Assembly: GCA_037833965.1 (NCBI GenBank)
Contig: AP031355.1
Location: 1,203,501-1,267,500, forward strand
Reading direction: 5' to 3'
DNA from: Marchantia polymorpha subsp. ruderalis
Taxonomy: Eukaryota > Streptophyta > Marchantiopsida > Marchantiales > Marchantiaceae
Length of the DNA: 64,000 bases
The notes under the pieces were generated by a model that ran no database searches, was not told the DNA's origin, and saw only the letters and a list, made by a program, of their open reading frames with translations. Each line of letters opens with the position of its first letter. Within the stretch, counting starts at the first letter, position 1. This document shows positions 47,271-60,880 of this stretch, piece after piece. The translations under genes were made by a program, and so were the position numbers.

Positions 47271-49500
47271 TATATCAAGAGTCAAACCCGATTCAGTTTA
47301 ACATACTCGTGGATAGCAAATTCTGCCCCTTAGACACGGATGGTATAGATGTATAGATGTCGAGTAATCATGTGCCACTACGAGATTTTTATCCGCACTT
47401 GAAGCTCTAGTGGTGGAGGACGGTCGTGTCCGGGAACGGTCGTGTCCGGGACGGTTTGTCCGAGGGAGGCTAGACCTCGTCGAGGTCGTAGAGAATCTTC
47501 CAATTATGAGTTAAGATCCTCTGCAATAGCAAGGTTTTCGGTCGTGAAACTCGGGTCCAAAATTGGTAAGTTCTACATGAAACATGCGGATCGTAGTAGG
47601 AGCCCGGAAGATCGGTTTACCCCTCTCTATATTAACGCAATCAGGCTCAGATAATTCTTCATTCCTCGTCCGTACAGACTTCAACAACCTCTTCTCAAAA
47701 CAAAATCAGGAAACGGAGAACAGGAATTATCATCAAAATCCTCCATCACTGATGGAGGATACTGATGGACCATCAGTATCAATGTAAACTCCTCTTCCTA
47801 GGAATGGCAATATAGTGAATTGATGTTGGGTTCTGTACATTAATTACCAGTAATGAAGAGATATAGCCTGAGGAAATGTCATTTAGACTGGAAGCAATAG
47901 TCCTGCTGTAACAGCATTGATCACATCGTCATGCCGACAGAGGAATATAATTATATCCATCTGCAATGACTTGATTCGGTCCTTTGATAGGCTGAATCAC
48001 AGGCTGTGAAGCCGTGTGTCACGTTCGTACGAAGTTCGTACTCGGAAGACCGATTCTATTTCTTCAAAGTGTCAATACACTTTGCATCATATATCCAGAT
48101 CTACGATCATGAGCATTCTAGATTAGAACAGTAAGCTTTCGAGATTAACTGCTTGTGCTTCTCGTACTTTTTCTTAACGTTCGTCCCACTTTGCATATAT
48201 CTATGCAAACGTCGTCTGAACTAAAAAACGCTGCCCTGTTCAGAATGCAACAAAATCTCTTCACTAATAGCTTCCGTTCCTCAAAACGCTAACGTCTTCC
48301 AATTTTTAACAAAGTATCTTCGTAGAAATTAGTCCTGAAATTTGAGTTCCTTCAATCCATGTGCAGCTGATGAACTTCGACAGTTGGGGCCTTCAGTACC
48401 TTGATCTGATACTCTGTAGAGGATGTTGAGATGAAAATCTTCAACTTGACTGCAGAATTCCGTGTCAATCTGGAAGATTGACGCAAAGTGGTTCGATTCC
48501 TGGTTGTAGCATTGACTTTGAAAGACGAGTCTTACAATGACACACCTGCTCAAAGATTCTGCAAGGCGGAGGAAACTGACCACAGTGTTGGCCTGAGAAT
48601 CGTCTAAATTTGAAGATCTCGGTGTTCTGAAATTATGACGGACACTGTCTTGTGCATGATCCGAATTGATTTCGTGGTCATCGCTCAGAGCTATCCACTT
48701 GCTTCACAGTACAAATCATCCGAGAAGAAATATCGACTGTCAGTGCGGCTTCCTCTAAAAATAACAGCAGATCGATTTTTTGTGCCATCGCGGAGCAGAT
48801 TTGAGCAACGAATTCGCACCGCAGAAAGCAGCCCGTTGCAAGCACGTGCTGGCTTGTGACGAGTGACTGTCTCAGATTCTCAGTCTTTCGTCGAAGTTGC
48901 GTACGGTTTGTATTACACCTGTCGTAATTCACTCGGCTTTCAGAAGAAGCTTTCGAAGCCATCATCTGTTCTTGTGAAGGTGGCGGACACAGTGAAAGAC
49001 CAGAAGGGATGCGGTCTAGTCTGAAGACAGTGACTCTCCATAGATTGACTGCCCTATACATTTCTACGTGCCTCCGTTCATGGGTCACCTCCAGCATCAT
49101 GTACGGGTCCATGCTGCAGACGCGGACCATGGGCAGTACCTGACCTTTCGGGAATGAAAGGTGCGAGTCATGGAGTTCAAATTCCAACTTCTACCACACA
49201 CATTTACCGAGCAGCCTGCAAATCTGTCGACTGCGTAAGTTTGTATGTCAAAGTTATCATCGAATGTCGAGCCTATATTTTCTGATGGGCATCCATCATT
49301 TTCTTGTAAAAAGATATTATAATAATTGTTTCGAATCTTTCAGTTAATATCATGAGAATAGGAGGGGTTCAAGGTTTAAAACATTAACCATTATAATACG
49401 GTTTGCCGTGCAACTAAGCATTCTTGTATCACCTTTCTGGTGGTAAACTTCAACAAAAGTTTACAAATATATCCTTTCATGTACTCTGATTGATGAACAA
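47271..49500. other. Intergenic DNA, no confident gene
   Basis: Open frames at 48329-48583 (-) and 48678-49187 (-, 169 codons) are the longest. The second is unusually long for this DNA but has no motif I recognise and no clear gene context. A perfect 11-bp inverted repeat (gatactgatgg, 47758-47768 and 47770-47780) is present. Confidence 0.35.
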
Positions 49501-49504
49501 AATA

Positions 49505-49588
49505 GTTTCGGAGTAGGTGTAAGTGGGTAATAGAATTTAATAAAATTCTATTACCCACTTACAGTTTATGAACAGCTACTCCGAAACT
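49505..49588. repeat. Nested foldback element (84 bp)
   Basis: Outer arms gtttcggagtag (49505-49516) and ctactccgaaac (49577-49588) form a perfect 12-bp inverted repeat. Inside them a perfect 20-bp inverted repeat (49519-49538 and 49543-49562) surrounds a 4-base loop. It may be a miniature inverted-repeat transposon. Confidence 0.75.
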
Positions 49589-52500
49589 TAGAGAGGTGAT
49601 ACTCAGAATTTGACAATTGTGGTCTATAAACTCCCTCCATCTCTATGTGGAGTCGTTCAAAGCCAAACCAAGAAGGCAAACAAAACAGATGGCTCAAACC
49701 ATGTGCCATAAGAAACCCAGTACCCTGCATGCGAATTAGGGGTTGTAAAGCTGTTCCAATGACTGACAGTCAGAATGTAAATAAACTCTTGCATTAGATT
49801 GCATGTTAGCGAAAATGCGTTTTAGCTTATAAAGGAAATTATAAGTAATACGTATAATAATTTTAAGACCGTCTACCCATGCAGTGTGTATTAAGTGCAA
49901 AAAATAACAAATGATATATGCTACGCTGCAGTTGGGTTATTACAAGGTTTTGAAACCTTCGAAATTATTGTCTGAAAGAAATTATGATAAATAATTTTAA
50001 TTAACACTTGTTAGGTCAGTTTCATGAGGGAAATTTTGAATTGTATTAACGTATTTTAATCCATTTTTAAAGGATTATTTTTCTTTTCTTACTCAAAGAG
50101 TAGAGCGAGGAGAAAACCTTCCCAGTACTCTGCCCGTGAACATACTTTACCTCGGGTATGAAGCAACCTTGTACGAGGTCTCCCAACAATCTCAGCCTTT
50201 GACGGCGAGACAGCGATGGCCTTCGTTTTCCATTATATTATTTCTATTATTTAGCCCATTGTCTGAGTTCGAGTAAATCGTATGACAAGGAGACTGACTG
50301 TAGAGAGAGCCGCTCAGCTAATTGGCATCTGCAGTTAACTGCTAGTTTCAGGATGTGCATGATTCTCATCCGTAGCATAACAAGATACAAGCAGGTCCAG
50401 TGTTCAAAATTTATTACCAATTCCATCACTGCTCAGAATCCTTACGATTACCTCCGACGCTTTCCGTCTTTATTATGTTCCCTTCGAGTCTTGCCTGATT
50501 GATTCACACTGGAACGAAGCACATATGACTATTTGCCCTACTATGTTCATTCTGAAAGGTAAACACTCCATTTACTACTGCACATACTGGACACTTGGGA
50601 CTGCAATCCGTGCCCTGCAATTGCAATTTCCGTCGAGTGAAAAGCTTGAGCTCGATGACTGCAGACTACGTCTGCAGTCTCAGGTTTCAATGCTTGAAAC
50701 ATTCTGACATCATGGGAAAACTTTCGGACAATCAAGATCTGCTATTGTAACAGGTCAATCGTTCACTCTCCGACGACTTTATAAAACTCCGTCATTCAAC
50801 TAGACATACAGATCGATCGAGAACACATGGAATCGAGAGAAAATCTGATAGACGTCGAGCACAATGCTTCGCAGTCGGTGGTAGCGATCTCAATCTCAAC
50901 CCACGTATGGAAAGTTGTGAGTTGCACTCGAGCTCGCGGGTGGCGATACTTATAGAGAGCAGTTGTACCCGGACGGACTACTTACTTGCCCCTTTGAAAC
51001 ATGAGTGTCCTCAAGTGACGTTGTTTGTGGGAGTGTGTGCGGAACGAGTACGGTCAGGAACTCCTGCATGCTGTCAGAAGCGGCCTGTGTATGAGTACGG
51101 AGAACACAAGCTCAGCACATGCAGATCTTCTCATTTATCTTGGCGCTTTCGGGTTGACCACTCGCGCACACTCTCGGGCGAGTCGGACATGGGCTTTACT
51201 CGAGGACTACCGAGTTTGCCATGCAAAACGATTCTGAGTAGTTTAAAGCCAACAGTTTGGTAAATGTACGAAGAGGAATGCTCGGTGTGTCATTTTATGT
51301 TTACACGGCGTCCACTATGCTTTGCGTAGGTTCATCTGGGTGAGGTGTCTTCAATCGCTTGTTTTTTTGTCGTTCGGGTTTTGTCAATAATAGTTAAATA
51401 GTTAGCTTGTTCTATGAGCCCAAACTTCGGCTGCGCATGCGGTAAAGACCAGGGGAATGAAGTTGGGTTGGATTCATAGATCCATTTTTTAAAATGAAAT
51501 TGGGAGGTGATGCTAGTTCTTATAAACTTGTTGTTCAGACTCGATTGACAGAATTGTTTGAATTCCGACACAAATGATGTGACATAGCAGTTAAGAACGG
51601 AATTGAATATCTATTAACAAGTTTGTTTTGCTTGCCCTGCTCAGCGAGACTGGCTACTTATCCCCCGCTAATCATGGTCACTACATGGTGTGCTGGAGGA
51701 GATGCAATTTCGAGAGACATAAAACAGACATCCTTTTGATGAATCACTTGTTCCTGAGATCATGACTCTCGTGCCCTCATTCGTAACAACAACCAGCCAT
51801 TTTACAAACAAACTCACAGCTTGAAAATTGCTACTTGAACATGCTAAATCTTCTCATCTTCTGTACCAACTGCCCCCAATCTCAAAGTAGCAGTCCACTT
51901 ACTTAGCCCCGTAATTTCCGAGATTCTCTTAAAAAGTCGGCATTATCAAAATCAATGATCATGAAACACAGAGTTCCCAAATTACAAGTATTTACATTTA
52001 TATTCTTAAATGATAGTCATGAAATTGAATGACACGGAATTCGAAATCTTCATGATTCACCATGTCATTTTCAAGTCTCTTTGGTCCGATCACAACTGAT
52101 TATAAGCATGCGCTCAGATTCGTTCGCAAAGTTTTTCTTCGAAATCATTTTGGATGCTCACTTAGTCATTCATAACAAGCACATCTCATCAGTAAACAGT
52201 CCTGACAACATTCAGATCCAGAAGGTGATAATGTATTTTATCTTACACAAGAATCGAATTATCTGGAAAAATTTGGCAAATAGCGACAGTGAAGACTGTG
52301 GAAAAAATTTCATGACACAGCTGTCACATGACCCGTTGTCCCTCGATTTGCTAACAGACATAGCTTCTTATGCAGTTCATATTGGCGTTGTGAGCAAGAA
52401 CTGTTATTTAAGGATTTGACTGATTTGTGTCATTTCGCATGTGTCTTCTATAGACACAAAATCTGTAAAAAATCTCAACTTGGCCAAGAATATTATAGGC

Positions 52501-53380
52501 TCCGGGCTTCTTCATGAAATGTAAATTCAACTCTCCACGTAAAATTCGCAAAGCTGTGTGTTCAGTTCCCAAATTTTTTTACTACTCACCAAATCTCTTG
52601 GAAGAACAGAGTAGTCAACTTCAAGTGACAAACCACGAGTAAAAGTCTGTCGCAAGGTTTTTGAACACATGACGCTCACTTGACTTACTAATTGCTCGCT
52701 TCAGCTCATTCTGCATCTGTATTCATTAACGGTCGATAGTTGAATGATAGAAACTATTTGCAGATAGGCCTACGGTAGGATTATTTCTAAATGATGGAAC
52801 CTTAAGGATCCACGTTCATCAAGTCCGATCACTGCATTTGAATGCATGGCTAGAGTGCATTCCTTGGGAGAGCCCCAGTTATACTTAAAGCATACAAAAT
52901 AGATGCAAAATGCATGCATCAGGTCTGAGGACTGAAGAAACAACCTAATGACTTTCTGACCGACCTCACACAGATAAACCGTTACTCAGGATCACGATAC
53001 ATTGCCTGCACACATAATATGGGCGAAGCCGCCTCTTGGAGAGCTTATCTGACAACGATCTCACAATGGTTCGTTTTGAGCTCAAATTATGTCGTCCATA
53101 GAGTAAAACAAGGGTTCAGATATGGTCAACAGCAGTTTAAAGCTCGACTTCATGAGCGTTTAAATTTTGAGTAGATTAGCTTGTTATCAAGATATCCACC
53201 AGGATCTGATCGATGTTTCCTCTGATCGGTGATACATGACCAGGATGTTTTCAGTATGAGATGTGTAATCAGCGCATCGATCTCTAAAGCATCTGTTGTG
53301 TATTCAAATTGATGAATATCTGGATCTTCTTTGATTTTCAGTGTATTGAATCTTGAGGTATGACTTCTTTGTTCTTAGAA
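49589..53380. other. Intergenic DNA, no confident gene
   Basis: Open frames at 50907-51263 (+) and 52081-52419 (+) have no recognised features. A short segment near 53185-53235 weakly resembles the decayed exon 3 sequences at 40865 and 41080, but too weakly to call. Confidence 0.35.
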
Positions 53381-53384
53381 AGTC

Positions 53385-53807
53385 TTGGAAATGTTTCATT
53401 CATCGAAAGAAGTTTTTTATCAAAACTTTTGTTTTTTTGTTCATCATATTAGATATGTTGATTCCTGGAACCAAGTGAAAATTCTCATGTCCAGGTCTCG
53501 TGCCACTATCTCTTGTGCCGTGGAGAATAGCGTTGAGGGGCCTCTCAAGGTGAGCTCAAGTGCCTGTAAGTGCAGCTTTCGCATGGTATTGGCAGTATTG
53601 GTCTGTGCAGTCAATGAAGATATTCGGAAGTGGGTTCGAAGATGGACTCCAACTTTATTGGAACATGCTGTCGATTATTCAAAATCTCTGAAATTTATGC
53701 CAGTGGTATCCAAGGGCAGCAAGCTGGATACTAAACAAGTTAGCAAACTCAACAAACGTGCTGAAAGACGTCTGTCTGTCACCTATTTTTTTCCTTGCAG
53801 GTTCTAA
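53385..53807 (+). CDS. Hypothetical open frame, 140 codons
   Basis: This is one of the longest uninterrupted frames in the gene-poor right half. The predicted peptide is basic toward its C-terminus (KGSKLDTKQVSK, NKRAERRLS) and has no signal peptide or family motif that I recognise. No promoter or intron evidence supports it. It may be chance or an exon of an unrecognised gene. Confidence 0.2.
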   Translation: MEMFHSSKEVFYQNFCFFVHHIRYVDSWNQVKILMSRSRATISCAVENSVEGPLKVSSSACKCSFRMVLAVLVCAVNEDIRKWVRRWTPTLLEHAVDYSKSLKFMPVVSKGSKLDTKQVSKLNKRAERRLSVTYFFPCRF

Positions 53808-56200
53808 GTCTCTATTTCAAATTTTCCCTGTCACCCTGATTATGTTCATGATCAAAATTCAACTTTGTGATTGAGATCACGGAACTGAATGTGACGTAAT
53901 ATCCACGAGAAGCTATAACATGGCATCGTACATAAAGCAAACAAGAGCCGGTGGGCAGATTGAACCTCCAAGGCTAGTCCATAGACCAGCTAAAGATCGA
54001 TAGAGTTCAGAGCTTACACTTTACTCGATCTTTACCAACCAAGAAGGAACTGACAAAGTTTTTGCGTGAAACAAATCACGGTATGACAGCCAGCTATGAT
54101 TGTCAATATAACAAACGAAGTGAAATTGAAGCATTGTAGTCTATCACAGTCAAGGATCGGTGGTATTTTATCTCTTTTCCAATATAACCTTGTCTTCTCT
54201 TTCCCGTCCTTCAAACTTGGGTTAAGAGAAACTCTACGAATTCTTTCAAATCAAAACTGTGTATAGAAGGTACGTTGGAGAAGACGCAAGGCGTCGAGAT
54301 CATCCCCAGGGTAGATGAGCTTCCGATTAAATTTCTATAAATCCTTGATGGGACTTTAATGTGTATGCTCCGATCTATGTGTCTAATATTTGGCACATTA
54401 TCTGATGTCACTGAGATAAGACTAACAATGATATAAAAGATCCTTTCTTTTGTTCCTTTCACAGGAACGAGATTTCAGAGATGAAATCCAAAGTGCGCGA
54501 ATAAGGTCACAATATTGTTTCTGAAGAGTATGCAGCCTAGCATTCTCTACACTCTCCAATATCATTATCATTCTTATCAGCGTTCTCCTCGTTATTTGCT
54601 ATTTCACCTGGGGTTGTAGCAAGTAGTTCTTATTAGTCTCCAAGTTATACTTCTGGAAAACGTCGATAATATCTATATCGTGCTTGAAAAAGCAAATTTC
54701 ACCAGATCATCGCTACCTCATCAAGTCATCTTGTTCCTAAGTCGGAAGAGAGTTAGTTAAGTCACTGGGTGATCAAAGTCAAAATAATTGTCATTGAAGG
54801 ATCTGAGAAAAACTTATATACATAAGTAAATTTCTAGTGCACGTTGTTTAATCGAGAAAGATTAGTGACTTTCTTGACACAAGTTTTGCTATGCTGATTT
54901 TAAAGAGAAGTTCATGCTTTATAGGAATAATTTGGTGTTAAAGCAAAACTCACAAGTGGACCTTTCTCGTCATCTTAGTCCTTAAAGATATCTAACGCCG
55001 ACAAGATATTTAATGTGATTTTAATAGTCAACCTATTTAATTACCAAGATTGATGGAAGTCAAGAAAAGGCCATATTTTTAAATAATAGACTCACAGCTT
55101 TCAATCATAAGAACTCTTAACTATTAAGGACAAAGGTGACCCTGAAAGCTCAAAAATGATTATGTGAGCTACCATGCATATAACGACCTCCCAAATAGGA
55201 ATATGTAAAAAAACAATTGTGTTACTGTTCAAAGCAAACAAATATAGTACATTGTAGCTAAGCCACTGACCTAGTAATCTCACCACGCGCAACTAAAGTG
55301 GGCACCTCAAAGATGTCTGATGTCTCCACCACCCACTTCATCTCTCCAAAGATGCCGATCGTATAAAACTTAGATATTGCACTGGAGAGTGCAAAATGAA
55401 TGATCACCAAATTGAAAGTCTAGGGTGAATAGTAGATAGAGGAGACATTCGAGAATGACCTCGATGTGCCACATAGATGTGTATGATCAATCATTGTGCG
55501 ACGTATGTCTATATAATAATCTCACAGGGCATCTCTAATGGGTGGTGGAGCGTTAAGACAAAATATCTCACGATGGCCGAGGTATGAGAAGGATATGGTG
55601 CATGGGAAGCGCAGACAAACTCAATATTTGAAACATGGAATAAGAAAGATACCATATGTCAATCTAGAGACTTTGTATCTCCATTACTCCCATTCAAAAC
55701 TGTCTGTCGGATGTAAAGCATGTTACATAGTCAAGCGTCACTGGATTGATGTGCTGTCACCCGGTCCAGTCAGTCACTCTCAAATAGTACGCTGAATTCG
55801 AATCAACTTAGCAGTTCATTGTAGAAAATAATCGTATTGTGAAGGAGATAAGCAGCACTTAGGGAAGATAAGATTCTGACTAATTCTAATACGAAGACAA
55901 AACTCTGAAATCAGAATGTCAATTCACATAGAGTACACATTTAGGAATGGATTGCAAGACGGAAACTGAACCATCATTTGATGCATTGTAAACTGATTGG
56001 CTATGCTGCGCGAGATCTTACGTACGGCGACTTGTCATCAATCATATATACCTATCACAGATTCTGCACTCAGAGGTCTATAGCAAAACCATGTGCAGTT
56101 AAAAGATCTTCCAGAAACCTAGCGAGATGGCCGAGAACCCCATAGAAACAACTAAACCTTCAAATTGAGTTTATCACGATACAAATTATAACCACCGACC
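53808..56200. other. Intergenic DNA, nothing recognised
   Basis: Only short open frames are present (54211-54462, 55101-55292, 55538-55795), without motifs or repeats that support a gene. Confidence 0.4.
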
Positions 56201-56208
56201 GCATCTGA

Positions 56209-56762
56209 ACGTGGAGGTGCCTGTGAAAGACAATGATGATACTGACAACTTCAAGCTACCTGAGATCGATACGAAGCATACAATTCTGTCGCAGGGCGAT
56301 GGATTTCTTATAAAATCCTAGCCCGGTCCACCTTTGAGCCTCATTTAGAGGCTCAAAGATGGACGGGGCTAGAATCGTACACGATGATTCTCTTTAAGTG
56401 TCAACGTGTACTATCAGAGTACAAGCCTTCGTACGACTTTCCATGCACGTTTGTCGTACGTGCTAGAGCGGTAGGTATACATTAAGATCGATACGAAGCA
56501 AACGTGGAGGTACTGGTGCAAGACGATGATGATGGCGGTATCTTGAAGTTACATGACACCGATTCGAAGCAAAAAACCTGACCCAGGCAGAAGAATCTCA
56601 TATACTCTGAAATCTATGGGGCACAAACATCTCTGAGTAGAATTAGTTCAGATTGGTACACGAGAGTAAACTTTTGGTGTCCAAGTGTACTGACAAAGTA
56701 CGAGTCGTTAGTACGAGCTTTCAAAGTGCACGCACGATTGTCGTACGTGCTACAGCAGTTAG
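56209..56762. repeat. Diverged tandem duplication, about 293-bp period
   Basis: Unit 1 (56209-56474) and unit 2 (56502-56762) both start acgtggaggt and contain gatgat, gatcgatacgaagca-like and tgtcgtacgtgcta blocks in the same order. Unit 1 also carries a long imperfect hairpin (about 56319-56371, arms ctttgagcct and aggctcaaag at its core) that unit 2 lacks. That suggests a small foldback insertion after duplication. Confidence 0.6.
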
Positions 56763-57652
56763 TCTTCATTGTGAAGTCGAGTTGAGAATCATCAAAGTTG
56801 GACGTACAGGAGATTGTGAAGGTCCACCCATGTCCACAGTCCGGTATATTGGGGCGACCTTCCAGCTCGACTGCGCGATAGACTCAGCGAGTAATCGGGA
56901 TAACTGATACGTTGTCTAAGATTTTTCTGTCGTAGGCTATGTCGGCTCCAGATTAGATGACGTTGTGGACGCATGCTGAATCTAGCAACACAGTAGCAAG
57001 CATTCCGCCGCGGAAAACCGTCGCCATCCCGGAGTTGTGGCGGTTTTGCTCTGCAGTACAGGTATAAGGGGCATTGAGGTATTGCGACTGTCAACAACGG
57101 GGTTTGGCTCGATTCAGGAAAACAAGGCAATTGTCTTCGCCCTTCCGGTGTGCTCCACATTCGAGGACTGACAGTCAAACGCCAAAGCGCATCTTCAGCT
57201 AAGACAAAGTCGAGCTGTGATCCAAGACATTTCAGCAGGTTGACTTTCGAGGTACTCGAACTTTTGTGTTTCATTGTTCAGAATCGAGATTGAGATTACA
57301 GCTTGAACACTTTCAATTGATGGAATGAGCAAGGAATTCGTCGAAGATTAGTGTAATACTGCTCAGAGCATCTCTACTGGCATGCTAAAGTTTCGAATGC
57401 ATTGCTAGACATATTGAATGCGTTGGTACTCGAGCCCTCTCCTCTCCGAACCACATGAGATGGTCGCCCATCGCTCTCCAATACAACCTTTTCGGATATG
57501 CTTCTGTCGTGAGGTTTCGGCTTCTTTTGCCAGCTTAGTGAGTTCCAGCTGAGAGGAGTTTTAGTCTGATCCTTTCCGTGACGAACTCCGTTGTAGGCTT
57601 GATTATATTCAGAACTTTAAGCAATCCTACTCAGAAAATTACATGGATACAG
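56763..57652. other. Intergenic DNA upstream of the germin-like pseudogene
   Basis: A 160-codon frame on the minus strand (56792-57274) has no recognised motif. No clear promoter for the pseudogene is visible. Confidence 0.3.
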
Positions 57653-58290
57653 ATGGCCGATATGAAGTTGGCAGCTGTCCTCGTGACGACAACCTCTTTG
57701 CTCGTGCACATTCGAGACCCAGACCTGACATCCGACTTCGCAGTTTCACCAGGAACGAATGCTTCTGCTCTCAGAGAAATCTCAGAGACTCAGTTGCTGC
57801 TGACGGCTCCTTCACATCCACGACCGTCTCCACCTTAATTTCCCCGCCCAATCCGGTATCGGCCGGGACCTTCGTGGATGTGAAGGTGCCTACACTGACA
57901 CTGAGGCCAGTAAGTAAGGGCGTCGGTGTCACCATCCTAGAGTACAGCCCCAACCTTTGAAACCTTCCCGCGTTCCATCATGTGGATAAGAGCTCATCTA
58001 CGTAATGTCCGGACACTTCCATGTCCATCTTGTCTTATCGTATCCGCCAACAAGCTTCTCACTGCCATCCTGGACTAGGGTGATGTATTCGTGTTCCCTC
58101 AGGGTCTTCTTCACTTACACATCCACCATGTCCAGTAAGCACCCTGCCCACACAAGCCCCTGGCACCATATCTGCCGACCCTCTGCCCAGAACAACTTCA
58201 ATTGTGGTGTTAATTATGAGGTTCTCTGCAAGGCTGAAGTTGCAGGCTCCATTCAAGCCGGCCACGTTATCATATCCTGCAAGCAGCAGA
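57653..58290 (+). pseudogene. Germin-like protein pseudogene
   Basis: It aligns with the intact germin-like gene at 62086-62697. It starts MADMKL and keeps DPDLTSDFAV and GVGVTILEYSPN, but meets a stop near 57958. A middle segment (about 57770-57915) is replaced by unrelated sequence containing a perfect 14-bp inverted repeat (57810-57823 and 57872-57885). The metal-binding HxH box is lost (the region reads as AFHHVDKSS). The second cupin region survives only in shifted frames (tgatgtattcgtgttccctc near 58080, compare 62471-62490). It cannot make a cupin. Confidence 0.8.
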
Positions 58291-60650
58291 AGCTGGTCTC
58301 TTATTTCACATTGACTATTTGTCTGTTTTATACCTTCTCATGTTGAGTCGGATCTTCTGTACATCAGATTAATGTTATGAAGGTCTTGAGCAGATTTCAC
58401 AAGGTCAGCCCACCACCTCCTCTTAGACGACTTTAACATGTCCATCGCTCATCAGAGCTAACAGGAAGATTGGTATTTATTGGCCATATTCTTGAGTAAA
58501 GTGAACCGCATGGTCGTTATACCTGTTAACCGTTCAGTGTCAGCCTGTAAGGATTGAAATTCTTCCGTCCTTTTAGCTAAATAAGGTCGTACCCATTTTA
58601 TCTTGCCTGCAGAACATTCAAGTTTTCCTTATTTGGCCATAATTTTTTGACACGTACAGAGTATTGCGGTTCTCAGGTAAACGGTTGAACGCACATGTAT
58701 TTGGAGCCCCGTTCTGGTTGTCGACGACGTTTACTATCTAGCGAATTCCACTTTTGATTCTAAAGCCTATCAGCGAACTTCATGTTGTTTGTAAAACGTG
58801 ACAAGGCACATTTAAAAATTATAAAATATGTCCGTATAAAAAATGTTTAGTATAACTACATTTGACCAGTATAGCGTGAAGACTGGATCTTACTCCATTG
58901 GGAGAAACCATAAGACTTCCTCCAATTACACACTTTGTGTATACTGAAGGAGTAAGGAGTCGTGGTGCTCTCTGGTGTCAACACGACGACTATACACTTC
59001 ACTATACACCGAGTGTGCAAGTTCAGCTTCAAGTTTCATGCCGCTCTTATTGCCACGCCCACTGCTTACACCAGCCTTCCAGAGATACTTTACTGCGCTG
59101 CATTTGTGAAATATCTCGAAGTGTCCTATGATCATGTCCGTCTGGAAAATCTCCTTATCTCTAATAAGGAGGAGTAGATGATCCGCTCCATTCATTTCTG
59201 CGCATGAGGTCAAGCGCGCTCTGAGCGGCTCTAGGACATTCTTACATTATCCAGACTTGTACGAGGAACGGTCAGTGAGGTCTCTATTACAACTATCGGA
59301 ATAGAGACTGTGGCACACTCACCCTTCATGCTCAGAATGAATCATTTTCTCTCAACATGTGACGCTCACGATCGAAGACGAGACTCGAGGTATAATCTAC
59401 TGAAGGTTCTTCCGAAATTTAAAGAGGTTTGACTCAAGCAGAGACTATTTAGATGAGGACTCACTGTGAAGAGTAGATACGATGATACCCTGTTGTTATT
59501 TAGCACTAACTGGGCAGTTCCTGCCCAGTTATTGACTTTAGCACTAACCGGTGAAGAGGAAATTGGATTCATGCTAAGAAATAGTTTAACTTGTATAACC
59601 CTACATAATATTACTGGCTCTTTACAGTTATCATTATAGGGTTGCTTTTAGGGCTGAACATTCTCTGGTCAGTAGAGTTAATGTGTCTTAGATTGATTAT
59701 TGCAGATAATTTCATCCAGTTAGTAAACTAATATGATCAAGCGTCGACTTTTTAAAATAACATTCACTCAAGTATAGATCACACCTGATGAGTTTACTTC
59801 TTGTGTCATGTTAAAAGTGGCGGTAATGAAAGTATTGCATATTCATTCAAATTGAAACTCGGTTCAATGAAAGCGATTTCATTACTAGAGTGAGTGTGAG
59901 TGAGCTATACAATTGCAACACAATGTTGATGACTATGAAAATATGGATAAAAATAACTATGATAGTGAACATATAAGATCTCACTACAAATCGTTTATTT
60001 TTCCTACACACGTCAAAAAATCAGATCAGAATATGTGCTATTTGAAAATACATAAGGCGTCCTATAATAAATGGGAACAAAATGAGTTCGTGAAATGACA
60101 CATGAACAAGATTTATGAGCGTTTTCTGAACTGAATTTCGATAGCTTTGTCACTGTACTAGTGAAGACGGTAGGCTATTTAACCTTTTTCCTTGACCAGT
60201 CATTTCCGTTCAAGAGGTTGCGAGGCTACATTGTCTCCCACTTTCTCGGGCCGGATTACCTCATCGACGGTACCAGCCCATAACCAGTACTGAAAGATAT
60301 GATACGTTAAATAAGAGTACGCTTTAAGAAACTATACATGTCTCTTGTCATCATTTTCTTGAGCTATATCTCTCTCTCTCTCCATCTCTCTCTCATGTAG
60401 AAGATATCTGCACATTCCGTCACATCAAAGCGTCCCATGTAGGATATGTGAATGGGTCATTATGTCCTTTACAGGCAATGTTACGTTGTTATCTAAATGT
60501 TGTAATCTAGCAGTCAAAACTAGAGATATAAAATGATCAACGTAGAGTCAGCAGACTTGACGACGTAGAACTCTAGAAACGGATGTCAGAAGTAGCATTC
60601 TTTTCGTTGTTAGGAAATCCAACAACAACTCAATTGCAAGTTTTCCCCTG
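58291..60650. other. Intergenic DNA with small hairpin and microsatellite
   Basis: A perfect 10-bp stem (aactgggcag, 59508-59517 and 59521-59530) encloses a 3-base loop. A short (CT)n tract lies at about 60366-60393. Open frames at 58962-59177 (+) and 59366-59572 (-) are not recognisable. No gene is called. Confidence 0.4.
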
Positions 60651-60655
60651 TAGCA

Positions 60656-60880
60656 TCAATCTTCCACGAAATGGGAGGTGCAGTTTTCATTGATCTCCAG
60701 ACCTCGACTGCTGGTTAGCTCATAGCCATCCAAAACGCAAGGCAACTCCGTTCCATCCTTGGGATGCAGATTTGACCATCCAGCTAGATAATGACCCAGT
60801 TCAGCGGGAAGTACGAGCCAATACCTCCCTTCCTGGAACTCCGGGGAAAGGAAGATGGTAGATCTGGATCTTGTCTGCAT
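60656..60880 (-). CDS. Hypothetical fragment, 74 codons
   Basis: The peptide looks more protein-like than its neighbours (GRYWLVLPAELGHYLAGW, LHPKDGTELPCVLDGYEL), so it may be an exon or a relic of a gene. I do not recognise the family, and no adjoining exon is obvious. Confidence 0.25.
   Translation of the reverse strand: MQTRSRSTIFLSPEFQEGRYWLVLPAELGHYLAGWSNLHPKDGTELPCVLDGYELTSSRGLEINENCTSHFVED

Noticed and set aside
48678..49187. 169-codon open frame on the minus strand
   Set aside because: No family motif, promoter or splice partner was seen. Length alone is weak evidence, so it is described only in the intergenic entry.
53185..53235. Possible further FRO exon 3 fragment
   Set aside because: It resembles the relic sequences at 40865 and 41080 only over short interrupted stretches. 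No exon 2 or promoter remnant lies beside it.
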